DNA of 64,000 nt from Leptospira bouyouniensis (GTDB lineage: Bacteria > Spirochaetota > Leptospiria > Leptospirales > Leptospiraceae). The stretch spans positions 311,001 through 375,000 of the forward strand of contig NZ_RQFT01000012.1 of the NCBI RefSeq assembly GCF_004769525.1. Direction: 5' to 3'. Position numbers and translations under genes: made by a program. Positions 34,941 through 44,719 of this stretch are shown in pieces. Position 1 is the first letter of the stretch, and every line of letters starts with the position of its first letter. The notes beneath the pieces are model-generated. The model did not search any database. It had not been told where the DNA came from and saw only the letters and a program-made list of their open reading frames with translations.

Positions 34941-35540
34941 ATGAAACGGATACCACAAACCTTATTTTTCTGCCTATTGTTTTGTGCCTGCGCCGGTGGG
35001 AATATCAAAATAAAGATCAAACCTGATCTTTCAGGTGACTTAGTCATTTATCAAAAAACAATTACGAAGAAACAAAAGGGAATTTTTTTGGGTTCTGGTC
35101 TTACCGATACAGGGGAGTTGGAGATCACCCTAAAAGAAAGATCATACCAATTTGGGAACTACACCCATATGTTGCCTCCGGGCTTTCGGTTCATCCAGTT
35201 CACAGAAGACCAAACAACCGAAATCCAATTAGCCATTGATACGAGCAAAGATTCACCTTTGTTAAAAGCACTTCAAATCAACCGAAACGAGATCAGTTCT
35301 ATACTTTCAGAAGCCAAATTACGTGATGACCTGCTTCGTTTTAATACATTGGTTGAATTCATCCAATTTGAAGTACATTTTCCATTTCCCATCCAGAAAG
35401 TGAAATTTTTAGATCCGAGAACCGCTGGTGAGTGGACAGTGCGATTGGATACTAACAAAACAATGATTGTAAATATTCCCTTACATGCAGTTTGGGCTGG
35501 CGAACATGCGTTAACAGTCGTTCAAATTTTCCCTGAATGA
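34941..35540 (+). CDS. Probable lipoprotein of unknown function
   Basis: 199 residues. The N-terminus KRIPQTLFFCLLFCACAGG is a lipoprotein signal peptide: a hydrophobic core followed by a Cys in a lipobox-like FCAC/AGG setting, as loose as spirochaete lipoboxes usually are. The mature protein is beta-rich (IKIKIKPDLSGDLVIYQK) with a helix near residues 105-135. No family recognised. ATG at 34941 is 43 bases from the divergent NERD gene; convergent with the CysG-like gene, 3 bases away. Confidence 0.65.
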   Translation: MKRIPQTLFFCLLFCACAGGNIKIKIKPDLSGDLVIYQKTITKKQKGIFLGSGLTDTGELEITLKERSYQFGNYTHMLPPGFRFIQFTEDQTTEIQLAIDTSKDSPLLKALQINRNEISSILSEAKLRDDLLRFNTLVEFIQFEVHFPFPIQKVKFLDPRTAGEWTVRLDTNKTMIVNIPLHAVWAGEHALTVVQIFPE

Positions 35541-35543
35541 ATA

Positions 35544-36137
35544 TTAAGTTTTGTGAAAGTATTCAGAATTTAGTTTATGGATGACATCTTTAAGAACCTT
35601 TCTTCTTTCTTCTTGGTTTGGCAAAAGTTCTTTTAGGTTTCGCCTCATAACAAATATTGTCTCCAGTAGCTCATGGTCTTCTTCAGGAAGGGTTTCTTCA
35701 AATAACTTTCGTAATGTGGAAGAAACTCCTGCGAACATTCCATCTGTTGAAATAGCAAACTGAATTGGGCCTATTGAAACTGTGGATGAAGAATAAAAAT
35801 CACAGTTTTTGGGATCGTCCACAGAATTTACCCAAATCCCTTTTGATTTAGCAAGAGCACGATACTTCTTGTTGGTTTCAGGGTCACTAGTAGCTAAGAA
35901 TATGATATCACGATGATTCAAATCATCTTCTGTGACAGGCCTAGTCTCTGTTTTGATCTGCGGGTATTTTTGTAAAAACTTTTGGACATCTTCGTTATAG
36001 GAAATAGAAATCAAATGTAGATTTGCACCTGTGAATTCCAGTCCTATCAATTTTTCTAAACATGCATTCCCACCACCAACTATGAGAATGTTCCTTCCTT
36101 CTAAATTCAGAAAGATAGGATATTTTTTTGTGTCCAT
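35544..36137 (-). CDS. Precorrin-2 dehydrogenase / sirohydrochlorin ferrochelatase (CysG N-terminal type)
   Basis: 197 residues, the size of Met8p/SirC or the N-terminal half of CysG. The NAD-binding fold is PIFLNLEGRNILIVGGGNACLEK at the N-terminus (GGGxxxxxK pattern), with IIFLATSDPETNKK and the sirohaem-synthase segment VNSVDDPKNCDFYSSSTV, which carries the catalytic Asp region. It would oxidise precorrin-2 and insert iron to give sirohaem for CysI. Two bases downstream of cobA, so one unit with it. Confidence 0.88.
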   Translation of the reverse strand: MDTKKYPIFLNLEGRNILIVGGGNACLEKLIGLEFTGANLHLISISYNEDVQKFLQKYPQIKTETRPVTEDDLNHRDIIFLATSDPETNKKYRALAKSKGIWVNSVDDPKNCDFYSSSTVSIGPIQFAISTDGMFAGVSSTLRKLFEETLPEEDHELLETIFVMRRNLKELLPNQEERRKVLKDVIHKLNSEYFHKT

Positions 36138-36139
36138 TT

Positions 36140-36931
36140 CTAAATTTCCGTAGTGGTGGTAGAAAAATTCGCAAGTCCGGTGTTAGATTGATCGCTAGTT
36201 AGAATTGGGCGAACCACTTCTCCAACATAAAGGATTCCTGGTCCTTTTGTTTTTTTCTCGATACCATCTAATTTAGTTTTGGCGAGAGTTGAGGTTGTAA
36301 AAATTACATTTTGACTCCCCGCATTTTCGAGAAGAGCAATTGGAGTTGAAGGATTCACTCCTTTTTGAATGAGCCTTTCTGCCAGTTCCTTCGTTTTTTG
36401 ACTTCCCATCAGGATGACGATGGTGCCCGGAAAATTTTCCATACCCATCCAACTTCGTTCGTCTTCTAAAATGGTGTGTCCATCAAGGATGATGATTTGG
36501 CGAGATATCCCTCTTACCGTAAGCGAGAGGGAAAGATCGGCAGCTCCTGTTGTCACAGAGCTCACTCCAGGGATCACTTCGTAGGGAATGCCTGCGTTTT
36601 GAAGGTTATGGATTTCTTCCGAGAGTCGGCCAAAGATGGATGCGTCTCCCCCTTTGAGTCGGACCACTTTTTTACCTTTCATTGCAAATTCGACGAGCAG
36701 TGTATTGATTTCTGTTTGGGTACGGTAGTGTTCTTTGGCTCGTTTTCCGACATAAAGGATTTGTGCCGATTCAGGGAAAATATCTAAAAAACTGGGATCA
36801 AGTAGGGCATCATAGAGAATCACTTCTGCCGATTCGATTCGATTTTTTCCACGGAGTGTCAATAAGTCGATGGGACCTGGGCCACCACTCACGAAACTTA
36901 CAAAACCATGTTCTGTCTTATTGGAGGACAT
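36140..36931 (-). CDS. cobA: Uroporphyrinogen III C-methyltransferase
   Basis: Adds two methyl groups from SAM to uroporphyrinogen III to give precorrin-2, the branch point to sirohaem. 263 residues. VSGGPGPIDLLTLRG (SAM loop, near residue 12), ILYDALLDP, VGKRAKEH, VRLKGGDASIFGR and YEVIPGVSSVT are the family motifs in order. ATG at 36931 has AAGG nine bases upstream; a TTG at 36949 is less likely. Followed at once by the CysG-type gene. Divergent from cysJ with a 164-base gap. Confidence 0.94.
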   Translation of the reverse strand: MSSNKTEHGFVSFVSGGPGPIDLLTLRGKNRIESAEVILYDALLDPSFLDIFPESAQILYVGKRAKEHYRTQTEINTLLVEFAMKGKKVVRLKGGDASIFGRLSEEIHNLQNAGIPYEVIPGVSSVTTGAADLSLSLTVRGISRQIIILDGHTILEDERSWMGMENFPGTIVILMGSQKTKELAERLIQKGVNPSTPIALLENAGSQNVIFTTSTLAKTKLDGIEKKTKGPGILYVGEVVRPILTSDQSNTGLANFSTTTTEI

Positions 36932-37095
36932 ATCTGTTATACCTTGCAATATTGCTAGAAATAGTCAAGTGAATGCCTAATTATTTCTACAAAATCTCCA
37001 TTTTTTTAGTTTACTCGGCTCTAACCTTAGGAAAAGATTCAATTTATAAGACTTTTTGGATGTTTTACTGGAATCCAACACAAGCATAGGTTTTT

Positions 37096-38859
37096 ATGTT
37101 ATCCGATGAGAAGCGCAATCGATTTTTACAATTACTGAAAGAATCCACCAAAGACGAATGGGTGTGGATGTCGGGATACCTTTCTGCCATCACACAAGCA
37201 AGTATTGGGGGGAGTGTGGATGTTTCCCTAAATGCTCCTGTGAGTATTTCCTCGAATGACCCATCACACGGAAATCTAAAAGCAGCTCCCATCCAATGCA
37301 GTGTTGTGTATGGAACCGAAACTGGAAATTCCAAAAAGTTGGGAACAGAACTTGTTAAAAAATTAAAAGAACTTGGTGTCCAAGCAAAATTAAAGAGTAC
37401 AGATACTTACAAGGCAAAAGACTTAAAAGAAGAAGAATATCTCTTCGTGATTGTTTCCACTCATGGTGACGGAGAACCTCCTCAAGCGGCAAAACCTTTC
37501 ATCCAAATTTTATCCGATACCAAAGATTCGCTTTCAAAGGTAAAGTTCGCTGTACTCGGGTTAGGTGATACTAGCTACCCACTATTTTGCCAAACAGGGA
37601 TTGATGTAGATAACCAATTAGAAAAACTCGGTGCGGAACGAATCCATTCCCTTGGAAAATGTGATGTCGATTTTGAGTTAGTATCAAAACCATGGATGTC
37701 TGAACTCATATCAAAACTCAATACAATTTCCAAAACGGCAACGACACAATCCTCGAAACAAACCCAATCAACTGCTACTAAACCAAGTTCAGGTGGAAAA
37801 GTTGTTTATGAAGGTACAGTTGTCACTAATCTTGTGTTAAACGACATTGGATCGACAAAGTCAACTCGTCATATCGAAATCAAATCTGCTCTTCCCATTG
37901 ATTATTTGCCCGGTGATAGTGCTGGTTTTTTAGCATATAACCGAGAAGAAGAAGTGAATCGAATTTTGGGATTACTACAAACTGACAGAGAAACAAGAGT
38001 CACTTATAAAGGTGAAACTTGGATGTTGTTTGATTTACTCCGCAAAAAAGTTTCTATCCGTTTTTTACCAGAACGTGTTATCCAAAAGTATGTGACACTT
38101 GCAAAAAAGGAAATCCCATCTGGCAAGTTAGATTTAGATGTTCTTTTGACATTATACCCTGCTGACACAAAACTCGAAGTACAGTCCTTAGTTGATATTT
38201 TAGAACCCATAGTTCCTCGGTATTATTCTATTGCATCAAGTCCTTCTGCACATGGAGATGATGAAGTTCACCTAACCGTGGCTGAGGTTGAAATTGAAAC
38301 TTTTACGGGTATAAAATCTGGATTTTGTTCAGGTTTCCTATCTTCATTAAAAGAAGGAGATAGTGTTCCTTTTTTTATACAAAGGAACAACTCATTTCGA
38401 TTGCCAAGCCCTGATACGGATATTGTGATGATTGGTCCAGGTACAGGTATTGCACCGTTTCGAAGTTTTTTATTTGAAAGAGAGCAGTCTGGTGGGAATG
38501 GAAAAAATTGGTTAATTTTTGGAGAAAGGAACTTTGTCTCTGATTTTTATTACCAATCAGAACTGTTAGAACTAATGGACACCGGTGTATTACATAAATT
38601 GAATACAGCATTTTCACGGGATACAAAAGAAAAAGTATATGTCCAAGACAGAATGGGAGAAAATGCTGCGGAACTTTTGAAGTGGATTGAAAATGGAGCA
38701 GTCATTTACCTTTGCGGATCAAAAGATCCAATGAGTAAAGATGTTGATCGTAAATTAATCGAAATTTTATCCGAAAGAACTTTTGACATTGGAAAAGAAG
38801 CTTCAGATTATTTAAAAGAATTAGAAGAGTCTGGTCGTTACATAAAGGACGTTTACTGA
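37096..38859 (+). CDS. cysJ: Sulfite reductase flavoprotein subunit
   Basis: 587 residues. Passes electrons from NADPH through FAD and FMN to CysI. An N-terminal helical region precedes the flavodoxin domain: VVYGTETGNSKKLG (FMN phosphate loop, near residue 75), VSTHGDGEPPQAA and LGLGDTSYPLFC. The ferredoxin-reductase part has RYYSIASSP (FAD), GFCSGFL, IGPGTGIAPFRSF (NADPH) and the C-terminal VYLCGSKDPMSKDV. The gene ends in ...YIKDVY, the typical C-terminal aromatic. Seven bases before cysI, clearly one operon. Confidence 0.95.
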   Translation: MLSDEKRNRFLQLLKESTKDEWVWMSGYLSAITQASIGGSVDVSLNAPVSISSNDPSHGNLKAAPIQCSVVYGTETGNSKKLGTELVKKLKELGVQAKLKSTDTYKAKDLKEEEYLFVIVSTHGDGEPPQAAKPFIQILSDTKDSLSKVKFAVLGLGDTSYPLFCQTGIDVDNQLEKLGAERIHSLGKCDVDFELVSKPWMSELISKLNTISKTATTQSSKQTQSTATKPSSGGKVVYEGTVVTNLVLNDIGSTKSTRHIEIKSALPIDYLPGDSAGFLAYNREEEVNRILGLLQTDRETRVTYKGETWMLFDLLRKKVSIRFLPERVIQKYVTLAKKEIPSGKLDLDVLLTLYPADTKLEVQSLVDILEPIVPRYYSIASSPSAHGDDEVHLTVAEVEIETFTGIKSGFCSGFLSSLKEGDSVPFFIQRNNSFRLPSPDTDIVMIGPGTGIAPFRSFLFEREQSGGNGKNWLIFGERNFVSDFYYQSELLELMDTGVLHKLNTAFSRDTKEKVYVQDRMGENAAELLKWIENGAVIYLCGSKDPMSKDVDRKLIEILSERTFDIGKEASDYLKELEESGRYIKDVY

Positions 38860-38866
38860 GGAACGT

Positions 38867-40534
38867 ATGGCAGAAGCAAAAAAAGAAACTCTCGCAGAAA
38901 AAGTAAAAAGACTAAGCCGTGGACTTCGAGGTACTCTCGTTGAAAGTTTAAAAGACGAACATACAGGTTCTCTTCGTTCTGATGACCAACTCCTACTCAA
39001 ATTCCATGGAATGTACCAACAAGATGACAGAGACAGAAGGGATGAACGTGCTCTTAAAAAATTAGAACGTTTGTATTCCTTTATGATTCGGCTTCGAATT
39101 CCTGGTGGAATGATTGGACCAGTCCATTGGGAAGCATTACATAATGTTGCTGGTGAAAATTCCACTGGAACAATCAAAATTACAACAAGGCAAACTGTCC
39201 AACTTCACGGTATCTTAAAGTCCAAAATCAAACCAACGATCAAAGCTTTTGATTCTGTGTTTTTAGATTCGATCGCTGCATGTGGTGATGTAAATCGTAA
39301 TGTTACTTGTACATCGAATCCTGCAGCAAGCCCTCTCCACAAAGAAGTGTTTGGTTATGCCGGTGAGATCAGTCGATCCCTTTTACCTAAAACAAGAGCA
39401 TATTATGAAATTTGGTTGGATGAAAATTTATTAGCAGAAAAGGAAGAACCTGAAGATCCTCTATACAAGGATGTTTATCTCCCTCGTAAGTTTAAAATTG
39501 CCATTGCAATCCCACCTTATAATGATGTGGACCTTTTTACCAATGATATTGGACTCATTGCGATCATTGAAAACGGGCAACTACTTGGATTTAACGTAGC
39601 TGTTGGAGGCGGACTTGGTACAACTCATGGAAACCCAGATACTTACCCAAGAGTTGGAACTGTTTTTGGTTTCATTCCTAAAAAAGACATATTAAGAGTT
39701 GTATATGAAATTGTCACAGTCCAAAGAGATTTTGGAAATAGAGAAGATCGAAAACTTTCTCGTTTAAAATATACACTAGATCGGTTAGGTGTTGAGTTTT
39801 ACAAACGAGAAGTGGAAAAACGCGCTGGTATTAGTTTTGAAGCTGCAAAGGATTTCCAATTCACAACAAGGTCTGACGATTTTGGTTGGAAACAAGATGC
39901 AGCTGGGAACTGGCATTATACCGTTTTTGTCGAAAATGGAAGAGTATGTGACGAACATGGTTATAACTTAAAAACCGCTCTGCTTGAAGTTTCCAAGACA
40001 AGAAGAGCTACATTTCGTTTTACTTGTAACCAAAACTTAATTTTGTCTGATATTTTCCCAAAAGACAAAGATCTTATTGAATCAATCCTTGTGAAGTTTG
40101 GCGTGCATCGAAAAACAGCAGAAGTTTCTCCGATTCGAAAAAACTCCATCGCTTGTGTAGCTTTAAATACATGTTCGTTGGCGTTAGCGGAAGCACAAAG
40201 ATACCTTCCAAGTCTTATCGATAAAATTGAACCACTACTATCAAAGCACAATTTATCTGATGAGCCAGTTTCCATCCGAATGACAGGTTGTCCCAATGGA
40301 TGTGCAAGGCCATATATCTCTGAGATTGGACTTGTAGGTACCTCATATGGTAAGTATAATTTACACTTAGGTGCAGATGCTGAAGGTTATAGACTCAACA
40401 AAAAATTTAAAGAGGATTTAGATGAGTCTGCAATATTACATGAGTTAGATGGATTATTTGGAAGATTCTCAAAAGAAAGAAATGGAAAAGAGTCTTTTGG
40501 TGATTTCATCAATCGGATTGGGATCTTAAATTAG
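38867..40534 (+). CDS. cysI: Sulfite reductase hemoprotein subunit
   Basis: Six-electron reduction of sulfite to sulfide using sirohaem and [4Fe-4S]. 555 residues. Two half-domains, each with the sirohaem-binding pattern: TTRQTVQLHGILK and CGDVNRNVTCTSNP in the first, and the cluster cysteines SIACVALNTCSLA (CxxxxxC) and MTGCPNGCARPY (CxxxC) in the second. Spacing agrees with CysI rather than nitrite reductase NirA, though NirA-like use cannot be excluded from sequence alone; CysJ next to it supports sulfite. GAGGAACGT lies before the ATG. Overlaps the BASS gene end by four bases. Confidence 0.94.
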   Translation: MAEAKKETLAEKVKRLSRGLRGTLVESLKDEHTGSLRSDDQLLLKFHGMYQQDDRDRRDERALKKLERLYSFMIRLRIPGGMIGPVHWEALHNVAGENSTGTIKITTRQTVQLHGILKSKIKPTIKAFDSVFLDSIAACGDVNRNVTCTSNPAASPLHKEVFGYAGEISRSLLPKTRAYYEIWLDENLLAEKEEPEDPLYKDVYLPRKFKIAIAIPPYNDVDLFTNDIGLIAIIENGQLLGFNVAVGGGLGTTHGNPDTYPRVGTVFGFIPKKDILRVVYEIVTVQRDFGNREDRKLSRLKYTLDRLGVEFYKREVEKRAGISFEAAKDFQFTTRSDDFGWKQDAAGNWHYTVFVENGRVCDEHGYNLKTALLEVSKTRRATFRFTCNQNLILSDIFPKDKDLIESILVKFGVHRKTAEVSPIRKNSIACVALNTCSLALAEAQRYLPSLIDKIEPLLSKHNLSDEPVSIRMTGCPNGCARPYISEIGLVGTSYGKYNLHLGADAEGYRLNKKFKEDLDESAILHELDGLFGRFSKERNGKESFGDFINRIGILN

Positions 40535-41433
40535 GATCCCAATTTGGAAGTTTGATTCCAGTAAGTAGCAATGATGGCACCTGCAACTAGGTGCCAAATT
40601 CCCCACCAAGCACAAATCATCGCCATCCCACCTAGACCATCAAAGAAACTAAAAACAATGGCAAGACCTAAACTAGAATTTTGAATTCCGGTTTCGATTG
40701 AGATTGTTTTCCGATCGCTCTTCGGTAACTGAAATAATTTTGCAAAGTAATATCCGATCGAAAGTCCTGCTAAATTCATAAGGAATACAAGTCCGAATAG
40801 CAGGTGAATGTATTCTTTGAAAAATTTCCAATTTGTTAGCAGGGCACCGATGATAAAAAATGCAAGTAACAAAATGGAGATCCTTTGTACGACACGTTTC
40901 ACAGAATGAGTGAGTTTAGGAAATCGTATTTGAAAAAAGATTCCAAGTAGTAGGGGAACAACGAGCAGTATTGTAATGGAAACTAAAATCTCGATTGGAC
41001 TGACAGAGATCGATTTAAGATAACTCCTAGTGATCGGAAGGATATTTCCCCAAAAGAAAAATCCGATAGGAGTCAATAGAAAGGCAAAGGTCGAAGAAAA
41101 AGTTGTAAGACTCACTGAAAGGGCCAAATTACCTTTCGCCAAATGTGTGAAAAAATTCGACATATTTCCACCTGGGCAAGCGGCTACAAGGACCATTCCC
41201 AAAGCTAGGCCTGGATGTGGATTCAGTACCCAAATGATAAGAAGAGTCGCTATCGGCAACAGTAAGTATTGACTGACAAGACCAATAATCGCTGGTTTAG
41301 GATTTCGGAAGAGGAGACGGAAGTCTTGGAGTTTTAATTCCAATGCGACTCCAAACATAATAAATCCAACCAATGCATTGATAAGATAAACGGATTCTTT
41401 GTTAAAATTAAGTCGAACTCCATTGATATCCAT
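40531..41433 (-). CDS. BASS-family (bile acid:sodium symporter-like) transporter
   Basis: 300 residues, nine to ten membrane segments. GIQNSSLGLAIVFSFF near residue 245 and ACPGGNMSNFFTHLAKGN near residue 85 are the two crossover motifs of the BASS fold. Members move organic anions with sodium: bile acids, pyruvate, pantothenate and some sulfonates. Its place at the end of the cys operon, adjacent (0 bases) to a TauD-like dioxygenase, suggests an organosulfur or anionic substrate, but that is inference. Confidence 0.8.
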   Translation of the reverse strand: MDINGVRLNFNKESVYLINALVGFIMFGVALELKLQDFRLLFRNPKPAIIGLVSQYLLLPIATLLIIWVLNPHPGLALGMVLVAACPGGNMSNFFTHLAKGNLALSVSLTTFSSTFAFLLTPIGFFFWGNILPITRSYLKSISVSPIEILVSITILLVVPLLLGIFFQIRFPKLTHSVKRVVQRISILLLAFFIIGALLTNWKFFKEYIHLLFGLVFLMNLAGLSIGYYFAKLFQLPKSDRKTISIETGIQNSSLGLAIVFSFFDGLGGMAMICAWWGIWHLVAGAIIATYWNQTSKLGS

Positions 41434-42504
41434 TTAATCAGACCATCCTACTAAGATACGACGTGGTCCTGTGAAGGGAAGCCTTCCATGCGAAACTGAA
41501 AAATTATCAATGATGAGGACGTCACCTGTTTGCCAAGGGAAGGCAACCATATGTTTCCAAAACACATCTGAAATCGATTTCATTTCGTTCACAGAAATTT
41601 CTTCTCCATTCCCGTAAGTCACATGTACATCATGTGATTTTTGACCTGCTAATCTTTTTAATATCGTAAGTAGAGTAAGTAGTATCGCAACACCGAGAGA
41701 ACGAATCGTTTTTTGTCGTTTTACAATCTTCCATACCTCGCTAACGGCTGCTTGGTAGTGAAATGTTTGTGAATGGTTATGCCATGCAATGGTATTTGCT
41801 TCTGGGTGGATTCGAAATCCGGATTGTTCATTGGTGATGGTTAACGAATCTTTGCCAAACCATTCCAATTGAAATCGGTTTTGTTCAGCAATTTTTTTAA
41901 CTTCCTCCAAGTTTGTGGTTCCAAACATTTCATCCCATCGTTTTGTTTTCCAAAGTGAAAATCTGGATTTTTTTGAAGGACCATCGTATCGCCTTCTATA
42001 TCGAATACCATGTTTTTCAATTTTTTCTTTGATCTTTGGATGTACATGATGATACACTTCACGAAGGTCAGTGAGTGGAGTTTCTCCTCCAAAAGCAGAA
42101 GCTTTTTCTGCATAAAAAAATAATAACTTTGGAGGATTGTCTAAAAAACTCATTTCAGCATGTTGCATGATAGGATAGTGAGGAGGTAATTCACTTGCAG
42201 TGAACACATGTTTAACAACTTGGTCTCTTGGAGACGTACCTAAATAAAACTCCCCCAACTTTTTTTCTTCCGTTGCATAAAGGATCGATTGGAAATCTAG
42301 TGCTTCATGTACGGGGAAACTTCGGAAAAGAATTGCTCCGTGATTTTTTAAATCTTCGCGCCACTCATTTTGGTGGGATCGGATCCAATCAGTGAGGTTC
42401 TCAATTTGAATGTCCTCGAGTGGTTCATAGACAAGAGGAAGTTTCGTTCCCTGAAGGAAGGATTTTTTGATCCATTGTTTTTCGACAGTTGTTGATTGAC
42501 TCAT
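41434..42504 (-). CDS. TauD/TfdA-family Fe(II)/2-oxoglutarate dioxygenase
   Basis: 356 residues, clavaminate-synthase-like branch. The iron ligands are IMQHAEMSFLD (HxE, near residue 118) and NFSVSHGRLPFTGPRRILVG (distal His and the 2-oxoglutarate Arg) near the C-terminus. GGETPLTDLREVY is the conserved segment after HxE. The taurine dioxygenase HxD is HxE here, as in SyrP/clavaminate synthase-like proteins, so hydroxylation of an amino acid-like substrate is as likely as desulfonation. ATG at 42504 is 69 bases after cysN; directly followed by the BASS transporter. Confidence 0.85.
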   Translation of the reverse strand: MSQSTTVEKQWIKKSFLQGTKLPLVYEPLEDIQIENLTDWIRSHQNEWREDLKNHGAILFRSFPVHEALDFQSILYATEEKKLGEFYLGTSPRDQVVKHVFTASELPPHYPIMQHAEMSFLDNPPKLLFFYAEKASAFGGETPLTDLREVYHHVHPKIKEKIEKHGIRYRRRYDGPSKKSRFSLWKTKRWDEMFGTTNLEEVKKIAEQNRFQLEWFGKDSLTITNEQSGFRIHPEANTIAWHNHSQTFHYQAAVSEVWKIVKRQKTIRSLGVAILLTLLTILKRLAGQKSHDVHVTYGNGEEISVNEMKSISDVFWKHMVAFPWQTGDVLIIDNFSVSHGRLPFTGPRRILVGWSD

Positions 42505-42573
42505 CTTACTGTCAGATTAACGACATTAACTTTCAGGAATCAAGTCAAAAATCTGCTATAATGGAGAAAAAGT

Positions 42574-43806
42574 TCACAATAGCATGCCTGCCGCAACGGT
42601 TTGGTTTGTGCCCTCATCGACTAAAATAAAACTCCCAGTCCCTCTAATTTTGGAATAGGGATCATAAGCGACAGGTTTTGCGGTTCGAATGGTGATTTTA
42701 CCGATTTCATTCAATCCAAGACTAGCCTGTTCTTTTTTTTCGTGAGTGCTTGTTTCGACTTTGTATTCTAACGAACGGATGGAAACTTTAACGGCATTTG
42801 TTGTTTGTCGGAGTAAATACTTGGAACCAGGTGTGAGGACTTTTTGGTCCATCCAACAAATATGTGCTTCCAAGTCTTGGGAGATGAATGGTTCTTTCCC
42901 GGTCACAACAAGCATGTCACCTCGACTCACATCGATTTCATCTTCCAATCGAATTGTAACAGACATTGGAGAATAAGCAGTGGTGAGTGGGCCATCATAA
43001 GTATCTATGGCTTTGATTTTAGAAGTAAGTCCACTCGGTAAAACGGTTATAGGATCTCCAACTGTAAAGTGACCACTTCTGATTTGACCCGCATAACCTC
43101 TGTAATCATGGTATTCTGTCGTTTGTGGGCGAATCACATTTTGTACTGGGAATCTTGGGGCAGGGGACTCTTCTTCTGTATGAATTTCGATTTCTTCTAA
43201 AAAATGAAGTAATGATTTTCCTTTCCACCATGGCATTGATGTTGAACTATCTACCACATTATCTCCATTCAAAGCTGAAATAGGAAGGAAATGAATGGAT
43301 TTTAAATCTAAGTCTTTCGCAAATTCTAAGTATTGTTTTTTGATATTTAAAAATACTTCTTCCGAAAAATCGACCAAATCCATTTTGTTTACGCATACAA
43401 CCACATACGGTAAACGTAATAGAGATACGATATATGAATGTCTGTAGGTTTGTTCAATCACACCTTTTCTTGCATCGATGAGGATGATGGCAAGGTCTGA
43501 ATTAGATGCTCCTGTGACCATATTCCTTGTATACTGCACATGACCCGGTGCATCGGCTATGATGAACTTTCTCTTCGGAGTAGAAAAGTATTTATAAGCA
43601 ATATCGATTGTGATCCCTTGTTCTCTTTCTGCTTTGAGTCCATCGGTGAGTAGGGCTAAGTTGATTTGCCCATTTACTTGCCCTGCCCTTTCGATTGCTT
43701 CCATTTGGTCCTGGAAAATCGATTTACTATCGTATAACAAACGTCCGATGAGAGTTGATTTCCCATCATCGACACTACCTGCAGTAATAAAACGTAAAAT
43801 ATCCAT
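42574..43806 (-). CDS. cysN: Sulfate adenylyltransferase subunit 1 (GTPase)
   Basis: GTP hydrolysis by CysN drives APS formation by CysD. 410 residues, so no APS kinase (CysC) domain is fused. G1 TAGSVDDGKSTLIGRLL, G3 DAPGHVQYTRNM and G4 VCVNKMDLVD are visible, followed by two EF-Tu-like beta domains. The start ATG shares one base with the cysD stop (TAATG). The absence of CysC agrees with the APS-reductase type CysH upstream. Confidence 0.95.
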   Translation of the reverse strand: MDILRFITAGSVDDGKSTLIGRLLYDSKSIFQDQMEAIERAGQVNGQINLALLTDGLKAEREQGITIDIAYKYFSTPKRKFIIADAPGHVQYTRNMVTGASNSDLAIILIDARKGVIEQTYRHSYIVSLLRLPYVVVCVNKMDLVDFSEEVFLNIKKQYLEFAKDLDLKSIHFLPISALNGDNVVDSSTSMPWWKGKSLLHFLEEIEIHTEEESPAPRFPVQNVIRPQTTEYHDYRGYAGQIRSGHFTVGDPITVLPSGLTSKIKAIDTYDGPLTTAYSPMSVTIRLEDEIDVSRGDMLVVTGKEPFISQDLEAHICWMDQKVLTPGSKYLLRQTTNAVKVSIRSLEYKVETSTHEKKEQASLGLNEIGKITIRTAKPVAYDPYSKIRGTGSFILVDEGTNQTVAAGMLL

Positions 43807-44714
43807 TAAAAATACCCACCTTTCTTTCTCTCTTCCATTGCCGCTTCCGAACGTTTGTCATCCAAACGGGAACCTCTTTCTGTTGTGCGGGAAACTTGGA
43901 TTTCGCGGATGATATCATCAACAGAATTGGCTTCTGATTCCACAGCTGCTGTACAAGTCATATCTCCAACAGTGCGAAATCGAACGGTTCTTGTTTCTAC
44001 TTTGTCCGTATTGTCTAAACTGATAAACTTTGAAACAGGAAATACTAATTCTTCTCTCCATACAATTTCTCTTTGGTGTGAAAAGTATAAGGAAGGAAGC
44101 TCTATTTTTTCTTTACGTATATATTCCCATACATCGAGTTCTGTCCAGTTACTGATAGGAAAAACGCGAACGTTTTCTCCTACATGGATTTTGCCATTAT
44201 AAATATTCCAAAGTTCTGGTCGTTGGAGTTTTGGATCCCATGAACCAAATTCATCACGAACAGAAAATATTCGTTCTTTGGCTCTTGCTTTTTCCTCATC
44301 ACGTCGCGCTCCGCCGATACATGCATCAAATTTAAATTCTGCAATGGTATCAAGTAAGGTAACCGCTTGGATGGCATTTCTACTTGGGAATTTTCCTTTC
44401 TCTTCCACTGCTTTCCCTTGGTCGATGGAATCTTGCACATACCGTACAATTAATTTTTCACCAATTTTTTCTGCCAGGTCATCTCTAAATTTTAGCGCCT
44501 CATCAAAGTTATGCCCTGTATCAATATGTACAAGTGGAAATGGGAATTTTCCTGGACGAAACGCTTTGAGCGCAAGATGGACTAAACAGATTGAGTCCTT
44601 ACCACCTGAAAAGAGTAATGCGGGTCTTTCAAATTGGGCCGCTACTTCTCTTAAGATATAAATGGCTTCCGATTCTAGTTGGTCTAAATGAGAAAGTCGA
44701 TGGGCGTTTGTCAT
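43806..44714 (-). CDS. cysD: Sulfate adenylyltransferase subunit 2
   Basis: ATP sulfurylase catalytic subunit: ATP + sulfate to APS. 302 residues, standard. The PP-loop is LLFSGGKDSICLVHLA near residue 35; HIDTGHNFDEAL, GGARRDEEKARAKERIFS and FPISNWTELDVWEYI follow as in all CysD proteins. The C-terminal RTTERGSRLDDKRSEAAMEERKKGGYF-type tail (residues about 275-302) is also characteristic. Five bases after cysH; coupled to cysN by a one-base overlap. Confidence 0.97.
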   Translation of the reverse strand: MTNAHRLSHLDQLESEAIYILREVAAQFERPALLFSGGKDSICLVHLALKAFRPGKFPFPLVHIDTGHNFDEALKFRDDLAEKIGEKLIVRYVQDSIDQGKAVEEKGKFPSRNAIQAVTLLDTIAEFKFDACIGGARRDEEKARAKERIFSVRDEFGSWDPKLQRPELWNIYNGKIHVGENVRVFPISNWTELDVWEYIRKEKIELPSLYFSHQREIVWREELVFPVSKFISLDNTDKVETRTVRFRTVGDMTCTAAVESEANSVDDIIREIQVSRTTERGSRLDDKRSEAAMEERKKGGYF

Positions 44715-44719
44715 ATATA

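Noticed and set aside
41434..42504. Naming the dioxygenase tauD
   Set aside because: The iron site is HxE and the best motif agreement is with clavaminate synthase/SyrP-like members, so taurine specificity is not supported.
44278..44661. Plus-strand frame of 127 residues over cysD
   Set aside because: Fully antisense to a clear cysD gene with every motif in place.
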